Positions 45,318-54,298 are shown, counted from the stretch's first letter. The stretch is DNA of 64,000 nucleotides from Bacteroidaceae bacterium (GCA_017650105.1 JAGCFO010000007.1:44327-108326); one strand, 5' to 3'. A program made the numbers and translations. Notes: generated by a model not told the origin, from the letters alone.

Positions 45318-46874
45318 TTATAATGTATTAGTGGTTTCGTTATGATTTTCGAGTATGTTCAGCATCTTCATCGTTGCCTTGATGGCTGCCTCGGTTTGGT
45401 CTGCATCAAATCCGCGTGTCTTGAACTCATGCCCCTCATAGTCCCATGTGATGATTGTCTGCACAAAGGCATCGGTACGCCCTCCTGGGGGAATGGAGAC
45501 AGCATAGTTTGTCAGCATGGGGAACTTCCGCTGCAGGGTCACTTTGTAAATCTTGCGCAAGGCGCGCACAAACGCGTCGTACTGTCCGTCGCCGCTCGAG
45601 AATTCCTCATATATCTGCCCATTGATATTCAGCTTCAGCGCGCAGGTAGGCCTGATACCTTTCGATAGCGACACGTTGTAGCCGATAAGGGTGACTTTAT
45701 CTTCTGTCACAGCATGCTTCAGCACGTCTGAGATGATGTAAGGCAAGTCTTCCTGCGTGACAACCTCTTTCTTGTCGCCCAGTTCAATGATTCTGTCGGT
45801 AACTTTACGCATAGCATCCTCGTCCAACACGAGCCCCAGCTCATCCAGATTCTTGCGGATGTTTGCTTTACCGCTCGTCTTGCCCAAAGCATACTCACGC
45901 CTGCGTCCGAAACGCTCGGGCAGCAGTTCGTTACAGTAGAGGTTGTTCTTGTTGTCTCCGTCGGCATGCACTCCTGCCACTTGCGTGAAGACGTTCTCTC
46001 CCACGATGGGCATATTGCTTGGCACAGCGATGCCCGAACAAGACTCCACGAGCCTGCTTACGGCATTCAGCTGTTCCTCAACGACGGCTGTCGACATTCC
46101 GAGATGATCTCGCAGTATTGCCTGCACGCTTGCGAGAGGAGCATTACCTGCCCTTTCTCCGAGCCCGTTGACTGTTGTGTGCAATCCGCTCACGCCTGCC
46201 TCTACGGCAGCGTAGACGTTGCTCACAGCCAAGTCGTAATCGTTGTGTGCGTGAAAGTCGAAGTGCAGATGCGGGAAACGGGTTACCATCTCGCGCACGA
46301 ATGACGAGGTCTGCGTAGGATCGAGCACTCCCAGCGTGTCGGGAAGCATGAATCGGCGTATGCCGACGCTCTGCAGCCCCTCAACCATCTTGAAGACGTA
46401 GTCGGGAGAATTTTTCATGCCGTTGCTCCAGTCCTCCAGATAGATGTTTACCATGATGCCGAGCTCTTTTGCGTAGGAAACGGTGCGCACGATGTCTGCC
46501 ACATGCTCCTCGGGAGTCTTGTGGAGCTGCTCTGTACAATGACGCCGCGAGCCTTTGGCAAGCAGGTTGAGCACGCGCCCTCCGCACTTCTGAATCCAGT
46601 CGGCAGAAACGGTTCCGTCAACAAATCCCAACACCTCGACACGCTCCAGGCATCCTTCAGCCTTTGCCCAGCGGCAGATGGTGCTTACCGACTCCATCTC
46701 TCCCTCCGACACACGTGCCGAGCCTACCTCGATGCGATCGACATGCAGGTTCTCTATCAGGAAGCGCGCTATCGACAGCTTCTCGTGCGGAAGGAACGAG
46801 ACACCGCTTGTCTGCTCACCGTCGCGAAGCGTGGTGTCCATTATCTCTATCTGGCGTGACCTGTCTGTTGTCAT
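45318..46874 (-). CDS. cimA: (R)-citramalate synthase (LeuA-family, operon-leading gene)
   Basis: The 518-residue protein has [20 protein letters not shown], the metal motif FHAHNDYDLAVSNVYAA, NGLGERAGNAPLASVQA and a C-terminal regulatory domain. It is clearly diverged from the LeuA in the same operon. The family includes citramalate synthase, which makes citramalate from pyruvate and acetyl-CoA; LeuCD and LeuB then give 2-oxobutyrate for isoleucine. No threonine dehydratase gene is in the operon, which fits that role. A second isopropylmalate synthase is the alternative. Confidence 0.8.
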   Translation of the reverse strand: MTTDRSRQIEIMDTTLRDGEQTSGVSFLPHEKLSIARFLIENLHVDRIEVGSARVSEGEMESVSTICRWAKAEGCLERVEVLGFVDGTVSADWIQKCGGRVLNLLAKGSRRHCTEQLHKTPEEHVADIVRTVSYAKELGIMVNIYLEDWSNGMKNSPDYVFKMVEGLQSVGIRRFMLPDTLGVLDPTQTSSFVREMVTRFPHLHFDFHAHNDYDLAVSNVYAAVEAGVSGLHTTVNGLGERAGNAPLASVQAILRDHLGMSTAVVEEQLNAVSRLVESCSGIAVPSNMPIVGENVFTQVAGVHADGDNKNNLYCNELLPERFGRRREYALGKTSGKANIRKNLDELGLVLDEDAMRKVTDRIIELGDKKEVVTQEDLPYIISDVLKHAVTEDKVTLIGYNVSLSKGIRPTCALKLNINGQIYEEFSSGDGQYDAFVRALRKIYKVTLQRKFPMLTNYAVSIPPGGRTDAFVQTIITWDYEGHEFKTRGFDADQTEAAIKATMKMLNILENHNETTNTL

Positions 46875-46890
46875 TCGTTATCCATTTATC

Positions 46891-46921
46891 AAAAAACCTT
46901 TCCCACTCCAGTGAGAAAGGT
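46891..46921 (-). terminator. Attenuator terminator of the ilv-leu operon
   Basis: On the minus strand ACCTTTCTCAC and GTGGGAAAGGT pair (11 bp, one G-U) around TGGA and are followed by TTTTTT, an ideal intrinsic terminator located before the first structural gene. Its 5' arm (46910-46918) can instead pair with GGTGAGAG at 46944-46951, forming a competing antiterminator. Confidence 0.85.
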
Positions 46922-46961
46922 CCCTATAGGTTTATTTACACAACTCTCACCTCAGATCAAA

Positions 46962-47018
46962 TTACTCGACCAGAACCAGCAGAATAATGCCCACAAGGAT
47001 AAGGTTGCTTGTTATCAT
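46962..47018 (-). CDS. ilv-leu leader peptide
   Basis: An 18-codon frame encodes MITSNLILVGIILLVLVE. Twelve of the 18 residues are Ile, Leu or Val. The ATG lies about 10 nt after the expected transcription start of an exact Bacteroidota promoter, and the stop lies 11 nt before the antiterminator strand. Stalling at Ile/Leu/Val codons would leave the antiterminator free and let the operon be read; complete translation would mask it and permit termination. This is the classical design of an amino-acid attenuator. Confidence 0.85.
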   Translation of the reverse strand: MITSNLILVGIILLVLVE

Positions 47019-47033
47019 CTGTAAAATTTTGTG

Positions 47034-47064
47034 CAAAAATAATACGGATTTTTTACCCGACAAA
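47034..47064 (-). promoter_or_regulatory. Promoter of the ilv-leu operon leader
   Basis: On the minus strand TTTG (47064-47061) and TATTTTTG (47041-47034) are separated by 19 nt, an exact consensus match. The start point is expected near 47028, just ahead of the leader peptide. Confidence 0.8.
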
Positions 47065-47180
47065 GCTTTTTCGTGAAAAATTTCAGTTTTTATCGTGTTT
47101 TCCGCCCATATTTCTCGTTTTTTCTGAGTTTTTGACTTCTCTGCGCCAAAGTAGCTATCGGGAAAAGCTTTTCAAGCGTG

Positions 47181-47284
47181 ATTTTTTCTTTCTCCAAAAA
47201 ATTTTTTTCCTTCTCGAAAAAAATTTTTCCCTTCTTCATACGGCGAGATTTGTTCTCCAAAAAAAAATTATTCCTTCTCCAAAA
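47181..47284. repeat. Intergenic AT-rich repeat, copy 6
   Basis: It contains the 30-bp core at 47234-47263 (CTTCATACGGCGAGA then TTTGTTCTCCAAAAA, identical to the copy at 14255), with CCTTCTCC and TTCTCGAAAA modules and A/T blocks. It lies upstream of the ilv-leu promoter, in the gap to the next gene. Confidence 0.7.
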
Positions 47285-47304
47285 TCAGCAAGCCCTTTTC
47301 AAGC

Positions 47305-47338
47305 AGTCAGCGGAGCTTCACATGAAGCTCCGCTGACT
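47305..47338 (-). terminator. Perfect 16-bp hairpin after the choice-of-anchor lipoprotein gene
   Basis: AGTCAGCGGAGCTTCA and its exact reverse complement are separated by two bases. A second small hairpin (GTGAGG-AAACG-CCTCAC, 47348-47364) lies between it and the stop codon. There is no strong T-run, so termination may need other factors. Confidence 0.6.
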
Positions 47339-47378
47339 AAAGTAAACGTGAGGAAACGCCTCACTTCATCGGTTGGAA

Positions 47379-49268
47379 CTAATCGATAGACATCGTCTTG
47401 ATTTCCCACGTGGGAGCGACTTCTGTAGTGCTTGTATAATGGAAAGCTACATTTACTTTCTTTCCTGCAAAGGAGGAAAGATCTATGTTTCCTGACTCAA
47501 CCCATTCCCAAATTCTTTTATTATCTGAATCTACGCCTCCTGAAGGCAAGTTAGGGATGGTAAGCTGAGTTTTTTCAGCAGTTGCAACATCACCACTATA
47601 GTTAACCAACACATAAACTCCGACGTAATCAGTAAAAGCAACTCCGTCAAAGTAATTTCCTGTATGAAGGAAGCTGAGTTTTGGCGAAGAAGCAGATGAC
47701 AAGTCAATAGTAGGACTTATCAGCCAACTTTCTGCTGCTTGATTGCCATTCTTGTAAGCACTTGCTTTCCAGCCGTAGGAAGAGGATTGCTGCCATACGT
47801 ACGTGAGGGAACTGAGAGTGATGTCCTTTGCTACAAACCCGTTTTCACCCTTGGTGAAGTCGACGCTATAGGGATAGGAGCCTTCTTCTCCTGTGTTGCC
47901 GCCGGGATTGCCCCCGGGATCTCCGTCAAATGAGAATTCGGATACAGATTTCAGTCCAGGCTGGCTGAAGTATTTTTCAAGCGAGCCTTTCAGATAAACT
48001 AGCTTACCGAGATTCTCGGGATGCTGCTGCAGACTGATAGCATCGCGTACGGCACCCTGCGGAAGCTGCACAGGAATGCACTTCGTAGCATCTTTGCAAT
48101 CGGCATCATCGGCAAGGAGAATGTTGGTGTTGCTGGCATTCTCTGTGCCGAAGGCAGCATCGCTATACGATTTATCCGTAACCGTACCTACAATATATCC
48201 CTTCACCCAAGCAGTAGTGCCGGGATTGTTGGCTGAAAGAACGTAGGCTACATTGTAAGGAGAGCTCTGACTTCCGTCACCCTCTCCTCCGGGGCCTGGG
48301 CCAGGAGTGTCGCCTCCCTTTTCCAAGATCTCCACGAGGAAGGCGTTGAGGACTTCTATCTTCCCATTAAAGTCTCCGCGCTGCCCTACGATCTTGATTT
48401 TGTCTCCATTAGCCAAACCTGTCTTTGCCACAAGGTCCTGGAAGGCTTTCGAGGCACCTCCCTTTTCAGCAAGGAGACCGTAGACGTAGACTTTGCCCGT
48501 TGCATCCTCCAGGTCGAAGTTTCCGTATTGATCTCCGCTCTTGATGCCGCTTGCAACACCCGTGAGCTCATACCAGACGGAAGTGCTGACTGGGGCAGCA
48601 TTGAACTCAGCAATAGTGACTGGAGTAGCATCAACAGGAACAGGCGTGGGGGTATCCACGTCGCCTTGCTGCATGTTGAAATTCTTCAGCTCCCAAGTGG
48701 TGGAGTTCACTCCGTCGCATTGGAAGTAGAAAGCGACGTAAACCTTCTCCTGCCCGATAAATTCAGCAGGAAGGGAAACGGGTCTTGCGGTATAGAAGTC
48801 CCACGTCTGAGTGGTAGACTCCACAGGCTGGAAGTTCAAGTCGGTCCACGTTGCCGTAGTGACATCGCCGTCATAGTCCTTGCTTACCAGCACTTTGTGC
48901 CAGCCTTTCAAGTCAGTTGAGGATTTCACATAGCGCAGCACATTATCGAAGTTGATGGAAACACCTTCATCACCCGTGACTGTGGTGTTGATAGCCGGAC
49001 TTACGAGCCACGTCTTCGTAGCCGTAGTACTACCGTTAGCGTATCCGGTAGCCTTAGCGTAAGTGGAACCCAGGCTCCAGTCGACGCCTTCAATTGTCTG
49101 AACCTTAAAGTCGTTCAGGCTTGCGCTGACAAAAGGAAGCCCTCCCGTTGTCTCGTTTCCTCCGCCGTTAGGGTCAGGGAGGGGATACGGAATCTCCGGT
49201 ACATCGGCACATGCTGCAAAGCCCAAGAGGCAAAGGGCAGCAAACAGAAACTTAATACTCTTTTTCAT
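47379..49268 (-). CDS. Secreted lipoprotein with cleaved-adhesin, OB-fold-like and DUF6359-like domains
   Basis: The 629-residue lipoprotein (LLGFAACAD lipobox) has a first choice-of-anchor-J (cleaved-adhesin) beta-sandwich (about 45-205, LPFVSASLNDFKVQTIEG to WELKNFNMQQG), an OB-fold-like region (about 215-320), a third domain of the DUF6359 kind (about 335-455, WVKGYIVGTVTDKSY, ILLADD, IPVQLPQGAVRDAISL) and a second cleaved-adhesin domain (about 470-629). All parts are binding-type modules. It is the third gene behind the TonB receptor, probably a surface-exposed partner. Confidence 0.75.
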   Translation of the reverse strand: MKKSIKFLFAALCLLGFAACADVPEIPYPLPDPNGGGNETTGGLPFVSASLNDFKVQTIEGVDWSLGSTYAKATGYANGSTTATKTWLVSPAINTTVTGDEGVSINFDNVLRYVKSSTDLKGWHKVLVSKDYDGDVTTATWTDLNFQPVESTTQTWDFYTARPVSLPAEFIGQEKVYVAFYFQCDGVNSTTWELKNFNMQQGDVDTPTPVPVDATPVTIAEFNAAPVSTSVWYELTGVASGIKSGDQYGNFDLEDATGKVYVYGLLAEKGGASKAFQDLVAKTGLANGDKIKIVGQRGDFNGKIEVLNAFLVEILEKGGDTPGPGPGGEGDGSQSSPYNVAYVLSANNPGTTAWVKGYIVGTVTDKSYSDAAFGTENASNTNILLADDADCKDATKCIPVQLPQGAVRDAISLQQHPENLGKLVYLKGSLEKYFSQPGLKSVSEFSFDGDPGGNPGGNTGEEGSYPYSVDFTKGENGFVAKDITLSSLTYVWQQSSSYGWKASAYKNGNQAAESWLISPTIDLSSASSPKLSFLHTGNYFDGVAFTDYVGVYVLVNYSGDVATAEKTQLTIPNLPSGGVDSDNKRIWEWVESGNIDLSSFAGKKVNVAFHYTSTTEVAPTWEIKTMSID

Positions 49269-49312
49269 ATTCGTTATATCTTTTTTATTCTCTCCTTATT
49301 ATATATGTTTTC

Positions 49313-50176
49313 TCACTGAACCTTCTTCACATCGTCAGCTACTCGCACCAGCAGCTGCTTGGTATCGCCGTAGAGAGTGAGAAGCCCGGTAATGTTGACT
49401 TTTCCTGTGGGAATCGTATCGTGCGAGAAGTTGGAATAGTTGCTCATGCGGCAGTCGATCTGCTGCGAACCTACTTTCACATAACGATCCTCTGTAGTGC
49501 CGTCGACTGGAGCATAAGGTCTGCCGGCATCAGTAAATGTGACGCCCTCGAGACGAACGTACAGAGGATAGTTGGTAGCAACGGAACCTTCGTTCCTAAG
49601 CCAATTCTCGTCGATGACAACGGGCTCGACAGCCTTTGCGTCAGGCTTGTTAACCAGCCGGACGTGTTTCTCAAACTCGCTTGCGCTGATGCGCCCCAGC
49701 TGCAGGCCGTATTTATCCGACATGAAAGCCTTTCCTATCTCAGGCATATTAGAATAGGCACCGAAGTCAAGCCCCTTGAGCGAGACTATGACCTCCTGCC
49801 CCATAGGGAGGTAGGCATAGATTCCGGTGGAATTGACACCCATGACGATGCAGCCTCCGTCTTTGTCACGTATGGCAAGGGTTTTATAGACATTTCCGCT
49901 CTCGTCGTTGCTGACGATGTGCCCTCGGATGTAGATATCCTCCTCGACTGTTGTGTACTGATAGTTATACCTCGATGAGGAGACAAACAGTTCAGGGAAT
50001 TTGACTGTCTTCAGGTCCTGTATGCTTGTCACCGTGGGATTCTCGGGCAGCGCGTTGTTGCCGTAGGGATATTTCCCCGAATTGAAAGTCATGTCGTCAA
50101 AGTCGTTCATGCACGACGTCACCGTCAAGGCAACAAGGGCAAGGATGGGTAGTATAGTAAAACGTTTCGTTTTCAT
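49313..50176 (-). CDS. DUF5689-type surface lipoprotein
   Basis: The protein has about 287 residues from the ATG at 50176 (MKTKRFTILPILALVALTVT then SC lipobox). It contains DIYIRGHIVSNDESGNVYKT, IVMGVNSTGIYAYLPMGQEV and DTIPTGKVNITGLLTLYGD, matching the DUF5689 OB-like domains. Such proteins are commonly encoded next to TonB receptors and secreted phosphodiesterase-fold enzymes. It lies 13 nt after the receptor gene. Confidence 0.78.
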   Translation of the reverse strand: MKTKRFTILPILALVALTVTSCMNDFDDMTFNSGKYPYGNNALPENPTVTSIQDLKTVKFPELFVSSSRYNYQYTTVEEDIYIRGHIVSNDESGNVYKTLAIRDKDGGCIVMGVNSTGIYAYLPMGQEVIVSLKGLDFGAYSNMPEIGKAFMSDKYGLQLGRISASEFEKHVRLVNKPDAKAVEPVVIDENWLRNEGSVATNYPLYVRLEGVTFTDAGRPYAPVDGTTEDRYVKVGSQQIDCRMSNYSNFSHDTIPTGKVNITGLLTLYGDTKQLLVRVADDVKKVQ

Positions 50177-50189
50177 ATCATTATGAGTA

Positions 50190-52865
50190 TTAGAAGCGGA
50201 ATCCGACATTCAAGAAAGCATTCAGCGCATTGGCATAATAGAGTTTGGGGTTCTTGGAGAACACGTACGTACGCGCATCGCCCTGCACTCCGTTGTCGTA
50301 GTAGTAGTCATCGCGGTTCTGTTCATATCCTCCGGTGCACATATTGGTGTTGTTGAGCAGATTGTTCACAGTGAGGTTGATGCTCACGCTGCGTCCTCCC
50401 GACAGACGGATGTAGCGCCCCACGTTTGCATCCACCATGAATCCTCCCTTGCACTTCGGCTGTCGGGCTGTAACTGCCTTGTAAAGCGTACCGTCGGCAT
50501 TATAGAGGAGTCCTCCCTCTTCCTGCAGCGTGGCATCGTCTACGCCATAGCTGGGATTGCCCTGCTCATCGATAGCTCCGCTGAAGACATACTTGTTGAG
50601 CACGTTGCTCAGACGACGGTACTGGGAGAAGCTGACGTAGACATTGTCGTAGTAGTTGACATTAGCACCGAGGAACCATCCGCTGATGTTATAGTCAACT
50701 CCGAGACTGAGAGCCGTCAGCGGGGTGCTTCCCACGCGACAGCCGTCGGCAATCACACGCAGGCTCTCATACTCGCCTGTCACAGGATTCTTCACTACAT
50801 TAGTGATGCCATCCTGGTCCTCGTACGTGAGGGTAGCAATAGGATTGTTCGAGTAGTAAGCGTCTCCCACAGAACCGATGAAGGTAAACGACAACGCGCT
50901 TGTCACGTTATACACGGCAGCAGCCTCCACGCCATAGTGTACTTTGTTGATGCCGTTCATCGTCAGGTAGGCAAAACGGTTCTCCGAATCGTTGTAGAAG
51001 GCTGTCTGCTCCACCTGATGATCGAACTGCGTGTAATACCCGCTCAAGCGCATCTGCAGTCCGGAAAGCGTAAGCTGATAGGAGAGCTCCGTGTTGAGGA
51101 TGCCCTCCAACGTCAAGTCGTGAACGAAGTCGTTCTTGATTCTGTTAGCAATAAAAGAGTTGTATGCCAGGGGAGCCTCCTTCTGGTATCCGGCATTGAG
51201 TGTGATGATATTAGTAGGAGTGATGCGCCAGTTGAGCATAGCCTTTCCGCCTCCTCCCAGAAACTTTGCCACGCCACTTGAGCCATACGAACGATCTGCT
51301 GCACGTCCGTTCTGCATCAGTCCGTAGCGCTCGATAGTGGTACCTGCCAGCTGAGCCGAGCCGATGATATTCAGGGGGCCGTTGCTGAACGAGTACTGCC
51401 CCCATGCACGGGCTTTGTTCACATAGATGTTATAATTGTACCCGAACACGTCTCCTTCTTTTATCTGTCGGTTCGGGTTACGCATGTCGTTCTGTATCAT
51501 TGGGCTGTTGTAGCCGTTGTCGCGTGCTGCAAACTTGTCGACATCGGTGTATTTATTGGCACCGAGCAAGTCCGACATCGTCTTATAGTGCATGCCCTTT
51601 GTGGTGCTGAGGTTGATGCCGGCAGTATATCGGTTAAAGTTGTCGATAGTGTGACTGTAGGTGCTGCTAAGGTTCACAGCCTGCTGGTCGTTGTGGCGTG
51701 CTTCCACATAGTAGAGAGCCTCCCCACCTACAGCGTTTGCCTGACTATTGGCGAAATAGAGGCGGTCCCAGTTGATCTGCCTATTGGCAGGAGAGCCGCT
51801 GAAGTTGTTGTAAAGTTCCCAGAAGGAAGACAGTTCGTCGGCAGTTGGTCTGTATGCCAAGTCCCATACAGTATATGCCGAGCTGGGAAGATTCTTGTAG
51901 TAATCGGGACGTGGGTCGGCAGCATTACCGTTCCATCCCAGTGCCGTAGTGCTGTAGTTGGAGTATTTGAACGATGCCGACGTAACAAGTTTCGTGTAGT
52001 CGTCGATATTGAAATCCCACGTAGCAATGGCAGCTGGCTCGAAACTGTTCACTACTCGTGAGTTACGCTTCTTCCCTCCCTGAAAGCCCCAGTAGGGATT
52101 ATAAAAATGTGTGCCGGCAAGGGCGTAAGCCTCTTCTGTTGCAGCACCCTGCTGAGCACGCTCGGTGGGTGTGCCCCATGTTGTGAGCGAAAGGCTATGT
52201 TGGTCGTTGAACTTCTTCTGTGCGCTAAGGAAATAGCCGAACGAATTGTAGAAAGTACCCTCAATCACGCCCTCGTTTGCCCAACGGTAGCCGGCGCTCA
52301 TAGTCAGCGCCCATCCGTTGTCCATCAGTCCTGTGCTGTGGGTGAACATAGCTCGCGCAAGGTAATTTCTGTTGCAGGCACTCACCACAGCCTTAGAGCC
52401 TGTAGCATACTGCGACGCACGGAAGTTGATGTTGCTGGCTCCTCCGATGGGGGCATAGGCGAAACGGTTGACTTCGAAGGCAGAGGCGCTCTCCTGATTA
52501 CGGGTAGCATCGTTCAGGCCGCCTATCATGCCGAAGGAGAAACGTCCCGTCTCGGCATCGTTCATCAGCACACCGTTCATATACACATCGTTATACTTCG
52601 AGTCGAAGCCGCGCACCTTGAAACGCATAGGGCTGAACAGATAACCCACGTTGCTCAGGTAGATGTCGTTGTTGGCAGTTGTCAGTGCTGCCACGCTCTG
52701 CACGGCATCGTCGTCCTCGCCCAGCTGCGACTCGGTGAATGTGAACGCTGACTCATCGTTCTCCCCTGCAACCTGCTTGCCGTCTGTCGTCACCACCTCT
52801 TGTGCGCTTGCCACACCGCAGAGGGCAGACAACGCTAGGCAAAGCAATAAGAATGTCTTTTTCAT
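50190..52865 (-). CDS. TonB-dependent outer-membrane receptor
   Basis: The 891-residue protein has a signal peptide (MKKTFLLLCLALSALCGVASA) and a plug region (SPMRFKVRGFDSKYNDVYMN, GVLMNDAETG, GGASNINFRAS). A large beta-barrel follows, ending in FLNVGFRF with a terminal Phe. It lacks the N-terminal carboxypeptidase-like domain found in SusC. It imports an unknown ligand in partnership with the next two lipoproteins. It is divergent from the phosphodiesterase-fold gene, 186 nt away. Confidence 0.88.
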   Translation of the reverse strand: MKKTFLLLCLALSALCGVASAQEVVTTDGKQVAGENDESAFTFTESQLGEDDDAVQSVAALTTANNDIYLSNVGYLFSPMRFKVRGFDSKYNDVYMNGVLMNDAETGRFSFGMIGGLNDATRNQESASAFEVNRFAYAPIGGASNINFRASQYATGSKAVVSACNRNYLARAMFTHSTGLMDNGWALTMSAGYRWANEGVIEGTFYNSFGYFLSAQKKFNDQHSLSLTTWGTPTERAQQGAATEEAYALAGTHFYNPYWGFQGGKKRNSRVVNSFEPAAIATWDFNIDDYTKLVTSASFKYSNYSTTALGWNGNAADPRPDYYKNLPSSAYTVWDLAYRPTADELSSFWELYNNFSGSPANRQINWDRLYFANSQANAVGGEALYYVEARHNDQQAVNLSSTYSHTIDNFNRYTAGINLSTTKGMHYKTMSDLLGANKYTDVDKFAARDNGYNSPMIQNDMRNPNRQIKEGDVFGYNYNIYVNKARAWGQYSFSNGPLNIIGSAQLAGTTIERYGLMQNGRAADRSYGSSGVAKFLGGGGKAMLNWRITPTNIITLNAGYQKEAPLAYNSFIANRIKNDFVHDLTLEGILNTELSYQLTLSGLQMRLSGYYTQFDHQVEQTAFYNDSENRFAYLTMNGINKVHYGVEAAAVYNVTSALSFTFIGSVGDAYYSNNPIATLTYEDQDGITNVVKNPVTGEYESLRVIADGCRVGSTPLTALSLGVDYNISGWFLGANVNYYDNVYVSFSQYRRLSNVLNKYVFSGAIDEQGNPSYGVDDATLQEEGGLLYNADGTLYKAVTARQPKCKGGFMVDANVGRYIRLSGGRSVSINLTVNNLLNNTNMCTGGYEQNRDDYYYDNGVQGDARTYVFSKNPKLYYANALNAFLNVGFRF

Positions 52866-52988
52866 ATCGTATATAGATTATTATCTCCACTTTCTCATGT
52901 GTGGAGCAAAGAAACAAAAATTTTATTGTTTTTCGCATAAATTCTACTTTTTTTTCACTCCAATGGTGATAAATTCATATTTTCAGTC

Positions 52989-52996
52989 TATATTTG
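52989..52996 (+). promoter_or_regulatory. -7 box for the EEP-family gene
   Basis: TATATTTG matches TAnnTTTG 55 nt before the ATG. No clear -33 TTTG is present at the usual spacing. Confidence 0.4.
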
Positions 52997-53051
52997 CTCG
53001 CAGAAAAACCAAAAACACGAGCACCACTGCCCGTCGTACCAATAGAATAAT

Positions 53052-54188
53052 ATGATGAAACGACACACCACTTCCCTCCTCTCCCCCCTTGTAGCCCTTG
53101 TCATGCTCTGCAGCTGCGGCGCTGCCAACCAGACGACACCCGTCACGCGCAGTGCTAACCAGACGTCTCCTGCCACACGCGCTGCTGTCGGCAGCGACGA
53201 TGCTGGCGAAAAACGCTTCGCCCTCTACGGCATAGGCTTCTATAACCTCGAGAACCTCTTCGACACCATCCACGACTACGCTCCCGACGGTACCGACAAG
53301 AACGACTATGAATACCTCCCCACAGGCACCAACCGCTGGGGCACCATGAAATACAACTCCAAGCTGAAAAACATGTCCACCGTGCTCAGTCAGCTGGCAA
53401 CAGACCGTATCCCCGCAGGAGCAACCCTCATAGGCATCTCCGAGATAGAAAACAGGCGCGTGGTTGAAGACCTCCTCAAGCAGCCCGCCCTCGCCGATCG
53501 AGGCTATGAGATTGCCCACGCCGAGAGTCCCGACATTCGTGGCGTCGACTGCGCCTTCATCTACAATCCCAAGCAGTTCCGTCTCGAGACGGTAAGCTAT
53601 CCTCTCTATCTCCACGAGGACGGCACCGTGAGCCACACACGCGGTTTCCTCACTGTGGGCGGCACCCTTGCTGGAGAGCGCATCCACTTCATCGTTTGCC
53701 ACTGGCCAAGTCGCGCTTCCGAATCGGCTCGGCGCGAGAGGGCAGGCGAGCTTGTCAGAGCCGTCAAAGATTCCATCCTCTCCCTCTATCCCGGCACTTC
53801 TGTCATCATCATGGGAGACCTCAACGATGACCCCGACGATAAGTCCATTGCCCAGTCGCTAGGAGCAAAGAAGAACAAGGAGGAATGTGCTCCTTCCGAC
53901 CTCTACAACCCCTGGTGGAAAACGCTGCGCAACGATGGGGTAGGCACACTCAAATATGACGGCAAGTGGAATCTTTTCGACCAGATCATCCTGACAGGAA
54001 ACCTCGTCGACGGAGATCGCTCACACCTCCAGTATTTCAAGAACGAAATCTTCGTACGCGACTACATGGTTCAGCACGAAGGCAAGTATAAGGGCTATCC
54101 CCTTCGCACCACCTCCTCAGGAGCCTGGACGAACGGCTACTCCGACCACTTCCCCACTACCGTCTACCTTATCAAGGAAGTGAAATAG
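53052..54188 (+). CDS. Endonuclease/exonuclease/phosphatase-fold lipoprotein
   Basis: The 378-residue lipoprotein (LVMLCSCGAAN lipobox) has the EEP-fold motifs GFYNLENLFDTIHD, GISEIENRRVVEDLL (catalytic Glu), FIVCHWPSRAS (His), IIMGDLNDDPDD (Asp/Asn) and GYSDHFPTTV (Asp-His). The fold covers nucleases, sphingomyelinases and inositol phosphatases. With the divergent receptor and DUF5689 genes, a surface nuclease or phosphodiesterase feeding an uptake system is likely. A tandem duplication of about 11 residues (NQTTPVTRSA/NQTSPATRAA) follows the lipobox. Confidence 0.82.
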   Translation: MMKRHTTSLLSPLVALVMLCSCGAANQTTPVTRSANQTSPATRAAVGSDDAGEKRFALYGIGFYNLENLFDTIHDYAPDGTDKNDYEYLPTGTNRWGTMKYNSKLKNMSTVLSQLATDRIPAGATLIGISEIENRRVVEDLLKQPALADRGYEIAHAESPDIRGVDCAFIYNPKQFRLETVSYPLYLHEDGTVSHTRGFLTVGGTLAGERIHFIVCHWPSRASESARRERAGELVRAVKDSILSLYPGTSVIIMGDLNDDPDDKSIAQSLGAKKNKEECAPSDLYNPWWKTLRNDGVGTLKYDGKWNLFDQIILTGNLVDGDRSHLQYFKNEIFVRDYMVQHEGKYKGYPLRTTSSGAWTNGYSDHFPTTVYLIKEVK

Positions 54189-54298
54189 CAGAGAAAAGGG
54201 TTTCTTGAAGAACCATTTTTCCCTTGTTTGACAACAAATCCTCAGAGTTTAATACTGACGACTCATCGTTAAACAATATCAAGAAAGAGGGGGCTGAC

